Of a DNA stretch of 14,927 nucleotides, positions 1 through 10,600 are shown piece after piece. Source of the DNA: Goniomonas avonlea (lineage: Eukaryota > Cryptophyceae > Goniomonadida > Goniomonadaceae); contig QUTJ01031687.1 in NCBI GenBank assembly GCA_003573635.1, forward strand, positions 1 through 14,927, written 5' to 3'. The position numbers and the translations under genes were made by a program. The notes beneath the pieces were generated by a model that saw only the letters and a program-made list of their open reading frames with translations, did no database searches and was not told the DNA's origin. How positions within the stretch are numbered: position 1 is the first letter of the stretch; the number at the start of each line of letters is the position of its first letter.

Positions 1-1
1 G

Positions 2-565
2 GTGTTCTCGACGCAGCCTGTGGTGGCGGTGCAGGACGTGGCTGGCAACACGGTGACGTCGGACAGCTCGACGGTGGTGACGGTGGGTGCGAGCGGGGGG
101 GTCGGGGTCCTCTCTGGGACCCCCACGGTGACGGCGTCGTCGGGTGTGGCGACCTTTGCTGGGCTGAGCTACGACAAGGCTGAGGAGGTCACGTTGACGT
201 TTAGTTCAACAGGCCTTGCCGACGCGGTGTCAGGGCTTACTGTGGTCCACGGCGCCGCTTCCGTCTTGCTGTTCGACGTCGAGCCCTCTGCGACGACGCA
301 CAATGGCGCCGTTTTGCCGGAGCAGCCGCAAGTGTCTGCGCGCGATATTGGTGGCAACGTAGTTGTCAGCTTCGAAGGTATTGTCAGTCTCAACTCCTCG
401 GGCGCCGTCAATCGTGTCGCACGTCAGAACCAGGCTTCGTTTGTCCACGGAGTTGCAACGTTCACCCATGTTGTTGTGACAGGCTCAGACCCTGTCAGAC
501 TCGTCGCCTCCACGCCTGGTCTGCCCTCTGCAGTGTCTGTAACGGTGTCCGTCATCCCAAGCTCC
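2..565 (+). other. Two filamin/Ig-like domains
   Basis: There are two tandem units of about 90-100 residues, 2-257 (incomplete) and 258-565. Each has a P-x-V-x-[VA]-x-D-x-x-G-N-x-V start and a later G-V-A-T-F strand. The first reads V-A-V-Q-D-V-A-G-N-T-V and G-V-A-T-F-A-G-L; the second V-S-A-R-D-I-G-G-N-V-V and G-V-A-T-F-T-H-V. This is the Ig-fold type common in tandem surface repeats of bacteria and protists. No cysteines are visible, unlike the type-B TIG domains after them. Confidence 0.6.
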
Positions 566-3500
566 GTTCTGTCCATGGTCCTTTCCAATGCAGCTTCCAC
601 TGGTGGCAGCTCCATAACTATTCTAGGACTCCACTTCTCCCAAGACATGACTTCACGGGCGCGCGTAGGGTTGACCAGCGCCGAGGCTGTTCTGTGGGTG
701 TCAACCACGTCAATCGTTTGCAAGATGTCCTCTGGCCTCGGGTCAGGTCTGAGTCTGCTACTGACGGTCCATCACCTTCCAGGTACCCTTTCGCAGCCGT
801 TTTCCTTCGACACTGGTGCAGTAAGCTACGCAGTCCCCAATAATGCTCCCGCCACCGGATCGACTCATGTGACGCTGCTCGGTCTCGGGTACGGTGTGTT
901 TGACACCTCCCTCTCTATTTCGGTTGGTGGCACCTCCTCTTCCGCGACATCATGGATCAGCGATTCTGCCGCCCAATGCAAGGCCCCCAAACGAGGCCTC
1001 CCGCACGAATACCCACTGTTCCAACTCAACCTGCTTCAGCACCCGCTCGTGTTACCCGACCCGTTTGTGTTCGACCAGGCTGAGGTCGCTACGCTGACGG
1101 CGGTTGTGCCTTCAAACATGCCGAGCACGGGCGCGACTATTGTGACATTGTTTGGCATGGATATGAGTGGGTTTGCCGATTCAACCAGCAGGCTACGCGT
1201 CGGCACAACCTCGGCAGAGGCCGCGGTATGGACTTCTGACTCGTCCATCAGCACCAAGGTCTGCCACGGCTCCACACCCGTGCCAACGCTGGTGCTCACA
1301 GCGCAGAGGCAGCTCCAATCGCTTGTTTCTGGCCTAACTTTTGATCTCGGGCAGATTCGCAGCATCTCGCCCAGTAACACACCGGATGCGGGGGGGGAGC
1401 GCTCCGTGACCATACACGGGTCCGGCTTCAGCAGCTTTGATGCCTCGGTGGCTTTTACAATTGGCCAGACCGCGTGTGAGTCACTGCGGTGGGTTTCCGA
1501 CACTTCGCTGTCGCTGCGGCCGCCGTTTGGGATGGGAGGGCGGCACGATGTCGTCAGCACTGTGACGGGGCAGGTGCACACCTCGCCTCGCCTCTTTACC
1601 TTCGACGGTTCCGACATGAACTTTTGGTTTGTGAGCCGGGATCGCCTTCCGACGACTGGCGCTGTGTCGGTGACTGTCGTTGGTCGTGATTTTGGGGCAG
1701 GCAAAATGACGCTGGCCTCTTCCCTTAGTTTGACGGGTTGCGAGGTCACGACCTGGAACAGCGACTCGGAGATAGTGATTCGCACACCTGCTGCCCTCAA
1801 GCAGAAGGCAGCGCTGACCGTGACGTCCGAGGTGCTGCTCAAGGCGACCTCCGACTCTAACTCCACCATGTTCGACTTCGACACTGTGGTCTCCCCAACG
1901 ACGCCCATCAACGTCCCTGCCACCGGTGCCGTCAGTGTTACACTTCTGGGGCGCGGCTTTGATGCCGCCGACCAGTCTGCAAGAGGAACGGCCGGTGCAA
2001 CTGCGTTTGAATCTGTGCGCTGGGGGTCTGATACTTCCATCAAGGTCAAGACCTGGGGTGACTCAGTGACTCCCCACGTCATGGCTGTTGCGATTACTGT
2101 GCGTGAGGTTCCTCGCTTTGCACCGTTTGACGCGACCCTGGATGCATTCATCACTGACGTGCGGCCCACGCTTGGGCCTGTCGGTGGTGGAACGCTCCTC
2201 TCATTTTCTGGTTCCACGTTTGATGCGATTCAGAACTACACCTGTGTTTTCTCAGCTGCGAAAGGGGGAGCGGTGTTTGAGAGCAGGGCTACTGTCGAAT
2301 CATCCAGCATGATGTCGTGCATGGCGCCTTCCTCCCCGTTGCTTGCTCCCGCACCTTTAGACATCCAATTGGTGGGAGGAGTGAGTGGCTCGGTGCCCTT
2401 CTCGTCTGCCTTGAGTCAACCCTTCGTGTTTGTTGCCCAGCAGGAATGGCAGTCCATTGCTCCAACCCGCGGGCCTGTAGATGGCGGACTCATTGTCACA
2501 GTCACCGGTAGGGGGTTCGATCTCTGGGGCGATTTCTCCTGCCGGTTCTCGCTCGGCCACCACTCGGTGGTCTCTAGCAGTGTCACGGCCACAGACTCGA
2601 CCACTATCGAAGTTGAGCTACCGTACTGGCTGCCGAGCACCGTCGATCTGGTCGGTGTCAGCCTGCTGTACGGTGGCGATCCAGTCTTGCGCAAGACTGG
2701 GAGCGGTGTCAGCGAGTTCCAGTTCGAGGAGGTCTGGTGGTCCTCCTTCCCAACAGCCGGCCCGGCTTCGGGTGGAACGGCCCTCAACATTACTGGGGCC
2801 GCCTTTGTCTCTGGAGGGAACTATTCTTGCTGGTTCCGCTCCATGGGTGCGCCCGACGGCTTCGCGCCTGCGGTTGTTGTGAGTCCCAGCGAGCTTCGCT
2901 GCGTGACTCCTGAGTGGGGCGCGACACGAGTCGGCACTACCGTCGCCGTCCAGCTCGAACGCTCCGACCAAGCCCGGTTCGTGCGACAAACGTCCGAGTT
3001 CTTCTTCGAGTTCCGCCCTGTGTGGTTTGAGCCGGTGTTCACGGCGCAGAACCCGTCCTCTGGCCCTGCCACCGGCGGCACGCTCCTTGCGATCTCTGGT
3101 TCTGGTTTGCCGGTTGGGAGCTCCGACCTCTACTGCGTGTTCGCAGGCGTCGGCCAGGCGTCGATGTCTAGCCTCGCCAACGTGCATTCCGCGACCTCTC
3201 TATCCTGCGAGACACCCGGCTGGGGGAATCAGTACGCTGCTTCCTCCACTGTCATCACCCTCTCGCGCGGACAGACCAGCACGATGGAGGGACCGGTTGA
3301 CGTCAAGTTTGAGTTCCAGGAGACTTGGGTCGGCACTCTAGCGGAGAACTCCGGGACTGCGGTTGGCGGCCACCAGCTGGAGTTGCGGGGCTTCGGGTTC
3401 GACACCAGCCGCGGGGACTACTCATGCCAGTTCCAGGGCACGACAAACCTGATGAAGTCGAAGCTGGTCGGTCCGTCGTCGGCAACGACCATTGCCTGTG

Positions 3501-6500
3501 TCACGCCTGCCTGGGGGGAGTTCTACGGACCAGACACCACCGTGGTGTCCCTCACCAAGGCGATCACTCAGAGTACGTCCGTTGTCGTACCGCAGATCGC
3601 GGACGCTCCCGCCAACTACACGTTCCTAATGAGCTGGGTGCGGCTGCGACCCTCGTCGTCGCCCATGGTAGGCGGCGTGGTCATCACCATCACCGCGGGA
3701 GGCTTGCAGCTTGGGACGAACTACACCTGCGAGTTCACAGCTGTGAACTTTTCGTCCCCTACAAACGCAACTTACACGGCGGTCTCTGCTCCCAAGCCGG
3801 CGCTGGCTATCGACTCGCTGTCCTGTACCACGCCAGTGTGGGCGCTGCAGCCCCCAGTCAACAAGACAAAGGTCGATTCGACTATCCGGATCCTTCTTGT
3901 CGAGACCGGCGACGAGGTTCTGCGCATCGCTCCCAGGAACGACTTTGAATTTTACGTGTCGTTCCTGGACCCTACGACTGCGGAGGCGCGGGGTGGGACC
4001 AGGGTTGTGGTGAACACCGGAGGGATTATACCATGCAGCCCCGACTACTCGTGTGCATTTACACAGGGAAGCAGCGTCATGGTCACCACCGCGACGTCGC
4101 CGGACGCTTTCACCCTTGCCTGCCCTGTTCCTGCCTGGGGGTACACCTACTCGGCTTCGTCTGTGTCTGTGTCCGTGTCCCTGCTCGGCGTGCTGCAGAC
4201 TCAGCTCATCTTTGACTTCCATTTCTCCGAGCACTTCGACCTGAGCAACAGTCTTCCCTCCGACGGAACCGCATCTGGCGGGACGCGCATTGTAGTGTAC
4301 GGCTCTGGCTTCATTCTTAACGCGCCAGACTACTATGTCTGCAGGTTCCAGCACAAGACCGCTGACGAAGTCATGGTCGGCTCTGTGGAGGTGATATCGC
4401 TCGAGAAGCTGGAGTGTGTCACCCCAAGCTGGGGGTCTGAGTACCCTGTGACTGCAGCCCAGATGACCATCGACAACAGGGAGGGCACCCTGGACACGGC
4501 CAGCCAAGTCCCCTTCGAGTTCACCTTTGTCGAGGTCTGGGGCTGGTTCTCACCGCGTGATGTCCCCAGCGTGGGAGGCGACATCATCGCTGTGCCTGGG
4601 TACGGGTTCGGGGTGGGGAGCGCCGCGAAGTACTTCTGCAGGGTCACTGCTCCCGATGGCCGCACGATGGACTCACCGCAGGTCTACCCGCTCTCGTCCA
4701 AGGAGCTGCTGTGCCCCGCACCGGCCTGGGGCTTGCTGCACGAGGCGGGAGTCACCGTTTCCGTGTCTGTGCGACGAGTCATTGGTTTGACCGAAGCCAT
4801 CCTGCAGGGGCCGGCTCAGCCACCGCAGGTCACCTTTGTCGAGGAATGGCGGGCGGTCACACCTGCTTCTGGCCCGGCGTCAGGCGGCATTGTCCTTGTT
4901 CTGACCGGTGGTGGGTTTTCGATGACGGCGGGGGTCACCTACAGGTGTGAGTTCGCGTCCGCGTCGGGCCGCACCCTCGTGACAACACCGCAGAGTGCGA
5001 CGTCTGTGTCCCAGCTGCAGTGCCTCCTGCCCGCCTGGGGCGCACAGTTCCCCGCGGAGAACGCGACCCTGTCGCTACTCAAGAGCAACGGTGCCCGGGT
5101 CATCGGGGCAGAAATGCAGTTTGCGTTCCTCCCAGAGATACTCTCCAGCTCACCCACCACCAGCTCTGCAGTCGGCGGGACAGAGGTTGTCATCACTGGC
5201 TCCGGGCTGGAACCAATGGCCGAGTACCAATGTGTGTTCACCGGCTCGTTTGGTGCACAGCTGGAAGGCGTCGTGGAGTCAGTGTCGCCGACGCAGCTCT
5301 CCTGCCGCACTCCAGCCTGGGGTAGTTTCCACGTGGCCGAAGACGTCCGAATCTCAGTTGCGAAGCATGGCCGGACGTTCTCTGACACGCAGTTGTCGCA
5401 CGCTATCTTCCCGGTGACCGAGGGCTACCACTGGAACTCGTCCGTTGCAGGCTCCAGTGGTGGTGGCACAGTGATATCGCTGGATGTGAGCGGTTTCGAC
5501 CCCAGCAGCGATGGATACTCGTGCCGCTTTGGCCAAGACGCGATGCTACTGTCAACTCCGGCGACTGTGGAGAGCACGGAGTCGATCCGGTGTGTCACCC
5601 CGGTGTGGGGCAACTCGTTTTCCGCTCGCACTGTCAATGTCACTGTTGCCTTGAACGGGAAAGTGGTTCAGGCGAGCCAACCCATTGAATTTGCCTTCTT
5701 CACTGTCGTGCTGTCTGTCAATCTCACGTGGGCTCCGGCCTCCGGCGGTCAGGGCCTCGCAGTCCATGGCCAGGGCTTTGACACCGACACACCCTACGCC
5801 TGCAAATTCGTGTCTACGTCCAACCCCGACGTTGTTATTCTGTCCGCTTTCGCACCGGCCGTGAGCCTCAACCTCGTCGAGTGCCGCGTCCCAGACCTCG
5901 GCAGCGTGTTCCCAGCGCAGACCATGGTACTGAGCCTCGTAGAGCAAGAGCCCATGTCAGCCCAAGGCATCGTGCGAGGGTCCAAGGCAGTGCAGAGTTC
6001 CGACGCTGTCCAGAGCCCCGACATCCTCTTCACCTTCGTCGACCGCGTCCTGAGCCTTGGCCACAGTGTTGGCCCGGCCATGGGCGGCGGCGTTGTGCAG
6101 CTCAGAGGAAGCGGCTTCGTGCTGGAGAGTGGCTACAAGTGCGAGTTCCGCTCGGGCGCAATGTACATGTGGACCTCTGCCTCGCGCGACAGCAGCGTGC
6201 TGGTTTCCTGCGCCCTGCCGCCGTGGGGGGGCAACTACACAGCTGTGATGGTGAACGTGTCGCTGCACCACGACAACGGCAACACCGTGCGCGAGGTCCC
6301 AAACACCCACCTCTACCGGTTCACGCAGCACCTGATCGGACCGGCGACAGAGTCTCCTGTGAGCGGGCCGGCCTCGGGAGGCACGCTGCTCAGCTTTGTC
6401 GGCAGCGGCATTGCTGCGGGGCAGTCAGGGTACACTTGCCTCTTTGGCGGCTTGCTCGAGACGCCAGCCACAGCTCTGAGCCCTGTTATGGTCCAGTGCT

Positions 6501-7651
6501 CGACGCCTGCCTGGGGCGCCTCGTTCGCAGCACAGACCAGCAACGTTTCTATCGCGCTGGACTTGTCCCCGGTGACAGCTGTGACCCCCATGTTCTTCAC
6601 CTTCCTCCCCACCGTGACGTCCATCAGTAGAGCGGCCGCGCCAGCGTATGGTGGGCAGTCGCTAGCCGTGGCCGGCCTGGGCTTCAACACCAGCACGGCC
6701 GCTGAGTACACCTGCGAGTTCACGCCGCGCAACTCCACCCAGCGAGCGAGGTCGGCCCCTGTCACGGCCACCAGTGTCAACTTGGTCGAGTGCACTGTGC
6801 CCGACTTCGGCTCGCAGTTCCCGTCGCAGGTCGCGACGTTCACCCTGTGCGACCGCCAGCAACAGGTTGCCGGCGCTTTCGACTTTGTGTTTTTAGACCA
6901 TGTGTTCACCTTAGACACCCTGAACAACGCGGCCAGCCGTGACGGCACTGTCTTGTTGCGAGGTAGCGGCTTTGTTCCCGACTTGAACGGCACGAGTGGC
7001 TACCACTGCGAGTTCCGGTCGCTCACCTCCAGCACCGTGATGATGCAGTCTCGGGCATCAAGAGTCCACAACAGCTCGCAGCACCTCCTATGCCACCTGC
7101 CGGACTGGGGACAGTCATTCCCCGCCCAGACCGTCAACCTCACTGTCGTGCGAGCTGGCTCCACCCTCAGCGGGTCGGGCCACCTCTTTGAGTTCATCGC
7201 GCTGGTGCGTGAGGTGGTCCCTGTCCAGGGCTGGGCCACCGGCGCCCAGGTTCTGACCATCTCTGGCGCTGGCTTCCCCACGACTCTCGAGAGTGGCGAT
7301 ACCTGTGTGTTTCACGTGGCTGGACTGGCTAATATGTCGTCCCCGTTGCAAGCTGTTTCGACGACCAGGGTGCTATGCGTGAGCCAGGCCTGGGGCAAGA
7401 CGCACAAGGCTGCCACTGCAGACTTGTTCGTCATCATCAAGGGCCTGTCAGTGCTGCTGCAGTCTGGCTCTAGCTTGTCGTTTACGTTCAACGAGGTGGT
7501 GCTGCTCAGCAACCACATCGCAGCCGCCCTTCCGACCTTTCCTCCCGGCCTGGGCTTGACGACTCTCACGCAGGTTGTGGTCTCTGACGCTGGCGGTGCG
7601 TCACTGCTGCTGGCTGGCAGTGGCTTTGACCCTGCGGGCAAGTACTCCTGT
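2..7651 (+). CDS. Giant TIG-repeat surface protein, part 1 (5'-truncated; frame before the 7652 shift)
   Basis: This is the upstream part of the exon that carries the ectodomain. The frame is open from the window edge; the first codon is GTG and mid-domain, so the true start and any signal peptide lie upstream. It encodes about 2,550 residues: two filamin/Ig-like domains, six type-A TIG domains, and eighteen and a half type-B TIG domains. TIG (IPT) domains are Ig-fold beads found in plexins, Met-type receptors and many protist surface proteins. The cysteine pairs (Y-x-C-x-F and later C-x-x-P-x-W-G) suit an oxidising extracellular place. Many N-x-S/T sites fit a glycoprotein. No intron is needed anywhere in this stretch. 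The literal frame runs on to a TGA at 7862-7864, but after 7651 its protein no longer looks like TIG, while the +1 frame does. The adhesive or ligand-binding role is inferred from domain type. Confidence 0.9.
566..2142 (+). repeat. Six type-A TIG/IPT domains (Cys-poor, about 88 residues each)
   Basis: Approximate units are 566-811, 812-1075, 1076-1345, 1346-1606, 1607-1882 and 1883-2142. The shared pattern is N-x-P-x-T-G-x-x-x-V-T-[LV]-x-G-x-x-F, then V-G-x-T-x-x-E-x-x-x-W-x-S-D-[TS]-S-[IL], then a closing F-x-F-D. The W-x-S-D-T-S element and the F-D ending set them apart from the following type-B units. Cysteines are few and not regularly paired. Units are diverged at DNA level. Confidence 0.85.
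5723..7512 (+). repeat. Three-domain block duplicated in tandem within the TIG array
   Basis: TIG units B13-B14-B15 (5723-6352 plus 6353-6630) correspond in order to B16-B17-B18 (6631-7512). B13 and B16 share G-G-Q-x-L-A-V-x-G-x-G-F and S-x-N-L-V-E-C-x-V-P-D-[LF]-G-S-x-F-P. B14 and B17 share L-R-G-S-G-F-V followed by G-Y-[KH]-C-E-F-R-S. B15 and B18 share a P-V-x-G start and reduced conservation. The best DNA match is about 5863-5920 against 6772-6829. The third pair is weaker than the first two. Confidence 0.7.
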
Positions 7652-7655
7652 TGCG
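7649..7655 (+). other. Single-base frame disruption inside TIG domain B19
   Basis: The upstream frame reads G-K-Y-S-C with the TGT codon at 7649-7651. The next base, T7652, must be skipped to enter the frame that reads A-P-L-R-N-V-S-L-A-A-V and reaches the second half-site L-S-C-D-S-P-S-F-G. The join restores a normal type-B TIG (Y-S-C ... about 40 residues ... L-S-C-x-x-P-x-x-G). The local bases are TGTTGCG; losing either T of the TT repairs the frame. Possible causes are a sequencing or assembly error, a recent inactivating insertion, or programmed +1 frameshifting. No slippery sequence or suitable tiny intron is obvious. An intron using the nearby GT at 7642 would delete the conserved first cysteine. 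Confidence 0.85.
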
Positions 7656-10600
7656 CCGTTGCGAAACGTCTCGTTGGCGGCCGTTCTAGCGAGCAGCCGG
7701 AGCCGTACAAACTTGGCGACGGCGAGCGCGACCGTGCTGAACCACACGCTGCTGAGCTGCGATTCGCCGTCGTTCGGCGTGCTCACGCGGCCTCTGCTCA
7801 CCATGCTCACCTGGAGCCACGGCGAGTCAGTGCTGCCAGCTGCGCAACTCGCTCCTGCGTTTGAGCCCGTCACGGTCCTGGCCGCGCCTGAAGTCGCCTC
7901 CGTGGAGCCCAGCTCGGGTCCCGAGCAGGTAGCCCTGACGGTGACCATTGCGGGCAACAACTTCCAGATGAATAACATCACGAGCGTCACTGTCGGCGCC
8001 ACAGCGTGTGGGCTTGTGACCGTCGTCACCGACCAGTCGCTCACCTGCCGCGTTGCCCCAGGTCGCCTGGACCTGCATCGGGTCGTGGTCAAGACCTCTG
8101 CCCACACGTCGGCGTCAGACGTTGTGTTCTCGTACATCGCGCCCGCTCCGCACCCTGTGTCCTGTGCCTTCTCACTCTCGGGGCAGGTCATGTTCCTGCG
8201 CTTTGATGTGCCGGTTAAAGCTCCCGAGCGCAGCTGCTACTTTCTCTCTGACGCGACAATGTCGCTCCTCGGTTCTCTGTCGAGCTGCGTGTGGCGCGAC
8301 CAGTACAGTGCGGTCATCTCACCCACCGCCGTACAGCTCGAGCTGCCGGCAATGGTCACGCTCCGGCCCTCGGTCCTGACGCACGCCGAGCAATTGAGCT
8401 ACAGCAACAACGCCTCGACCATCGCGATCGATGTCAGTAACGTCGAGCCCCCGCGGGCTTTTGTCACCGTGCCGGACATCGGCGCTTGCGACGACCTAGA
8501 GATCGACGCCACTGCCTCCCAGTGGGCCGGCTCCAGAGCCACAGTGCAGGTTCAGTGGACTCCGCCTGCTGGCGTCACGCTTCCCGCCGACGCGGGCTTG
8601 AAGCTGTCGCTCAAGTCTGCAGACGTTCCATTCGGGGTGCTGGAGTGGGAGCTCACGCTCACTGACTTCCTGGGGCAGAAGACGGTCCAGAAGTTCCAGA
8701 TGACTAAGCACAAGGCGCCCGCGCCTCCCATTAGGATCGACGGGCCACACTGGCAGAGGGCGTACCTCTCGCAGAAAACGGTCGCGCTCACCTCCGAGGC
8801 CGTGTTCCCGGAGTGCTGGGACGGCGAGGGCACCATCGAGACGTGGTGGACCGTGTCGCCCACCGGCCAAACAGAGTCTGGCATGCGCATCAGCGTTGCC
8901 CTGCTGGAGCTGGGGCCAATCACCGCTACCTTCCACGCTCGTGTCAAAGCAGCGTCAAACTCCGCGTCGTCGGAGACAGGTGCGGTCAGCGTCACGATCG
9001 ACGTCGTGTCGTCCCAGCTAGTGGCGTGCATCCGCCACATGACCAACCGACCAGAGATGCTGCATGCTGCGGCGGAGCCCCTGGTGCTCGACGGGTCGTG
9101 CTCGAGTGACCCAGACTCGCCGAGCAGCCTGGATTTCGAGTGGACCTGCGGCTTGGCCGGCTGGCTGGACAAGAAGGGGTCAGGGCTTGTCGAGTGCCCT
9201 CCAAACTATCCGTCCCGCGTATCCCAGCTCGCAGTCCCAGCTACCTTCCAACCGAAAGCAGGGACCTGGCAGGATTGGTCTCTGAGCGTCCGCACGTCTG
9301 ACGGTCGTGTGGCGACCACCTCGGCTCGCGTGGTCTTCGAAGAGTCCGTGCTGCCGTTTACAGAGGTGGTGTCCCCCCCGTCGGTTTCACGGTACCGTGA
9401 TGTTCTCGTCCTCGCGGTTGACTCAGACATATCCATGTCGTGCACGTGGCAAGCACGCAGCGCGCAGGCTGACCTGTCTCAAGGGCTCATCGCCACCTCG
9501 GGTTCTTGTCTCACCAAGTTTTCTGTGCCAGATCGCCCAGGGCAGCTTCTGACGTTTACCGTGAACGCGGTCGATTCAAGCAACACTCGGCGAAACTCAG
9601 CCTCGTTTACTACTGCGGTCAACGTCCCGCCCTCCAAAGGCGCTTGTTCTCTCAGCCCTTCAACCGGGTCAGCGCTGTCGACCACCTTTCGCGTTAAGTG
9701 CTCTGGCTGGGTGTCAGACTCTCTGGGAGAACTGTCCTACCGGTTCTTGTTCCGGGTTGGCGACACAGACACCAGCGAAGTCTCGCTCGGAGCCCAGTTT
9801 CCCTGGCGCCCTGTGTTTGGGTTCCAGCTCAGCGCAACCGATCCGGGTGTTGCCGGCGCCATTATCTGCGAGGTCCTGGACACCGAGGGCGGCGTGGCCC
9901 GGGTGGCGCTCGCGGTTGAAGTTCACCAACGAGCAACTGTTGACTACCAGAGCGACCTCTACAACCTCCTCAGCAGCGGAGACAGCAACTCGATTCTCAA
10001 CTACATCGCCATGTCGAGCCTGGCAATGGACCCTGGCACGACTGTCAGGCGCAGGTCTGGGCAGCGCGGCCTTCTTGCAGTGAGCAGCGCGCCCACAGTC
10101 ACGTGGCGAGACACAGTGCTGAACGTGCTCCTCAAGCAGCGCCAGTACTTGCGCACCTGGTCCACCACCGGCCTGAGCTCTGTCCTCGACACCATGCTGC
10201 GACTCATCTTGATATCGTCGCTCTCAGCTCGGACGCAGAACGAAGTCGCGGCCATGATGCTGGACGCCAGCACCAGCACGCTGTCCCTCGTCCGGCTCGG
10301 CTCGTCCATGACCTCACAGCTGCAGTCAACTCTGGTCACGGTCCCAGCTGCCGTCTTGAACGATTCGCCGAATCTTGCCACGTTCAACACGCTCCTGGCC
10401 AGCCTCCGCGCGGCTGCAGCCGCTGCTATCCTAGTGGGAGCACTCTCCTCATCAGGTACGTCATCGCTCCAGGTCGCCACGACGTCCACGCCCCAAATGT
10501 CGCTGTACTCATGGCGGGTTCAGACGTCGACCAGCGCGGTCTCACAGTCCGCGGGCAACTGCACGGTGTCGGTCAACACGGCGTCGCTGGTTGCGTCCTC

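Larger units (their letters stand above)
2144..7891 (+). repeat. Nineteen type-B TIG/IPT domains (Cys-paired, about 97 residues each)
   Basis: Approximate unit starts are 2144, 2457, 2748, 3050, 3342, 3651, 3971, 4252, 4552, 4861, 5153, 5444, 5723, 6062, 6353, 6631, 6920, 7221 and 7513. Each begins P-x-x-G-P-x-x-G-G-T-x-[LV]-x-[LIV]-x-G-x-G-F, carries Y-x-C-x-F, then about 30-40 residues later [LI]-x-C-x-x-P-x-W-G, and ends with [FY]-x-F-x-x-x-W or a variant. The two cysteines probably form one disulfide per domain. Unit 2 lacks the second cysteine (Val, 2612-2614). Units 13, 16 and 19 have L-G or F-G in place of W-G. Unit 19 spans the frame disruption. Confidence 0.9.

Noticed and set aside
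1036-2217. Minus-strand open frame of 393 codons
   Set aside because: It lies opposite the type-A TIG array; its protein repeats only because the + strand does, and it shows no independent domain.
3626-4507. Minus-strand open frame of 293 codons
   Set aside because: Shadow of TIG units B5-B8; composition is Arg/His-rich with no motif.
5881-6630. Plus-strand open frame of 249 codons in another frame
   Set aside because: It is Arg/Pro/His-rich and overlaps the well-conserved TIG units B13-B15; a shadow frame.
7575-7660. ATG at 7575 as the start of a second gene
   Set aside because: It sits inside TIG B19 of the upstream frame; residues before 7653 in this frame have no TIG pattern, while those after complete B19.
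7642-7693. A tiny intron as the cause of the frame change
   Set aside because: Using GT at 7642 with nearby AGs would remove the Y-S-C motif that every type-B TIG keeps, and a one-base skip restores the domain fully.
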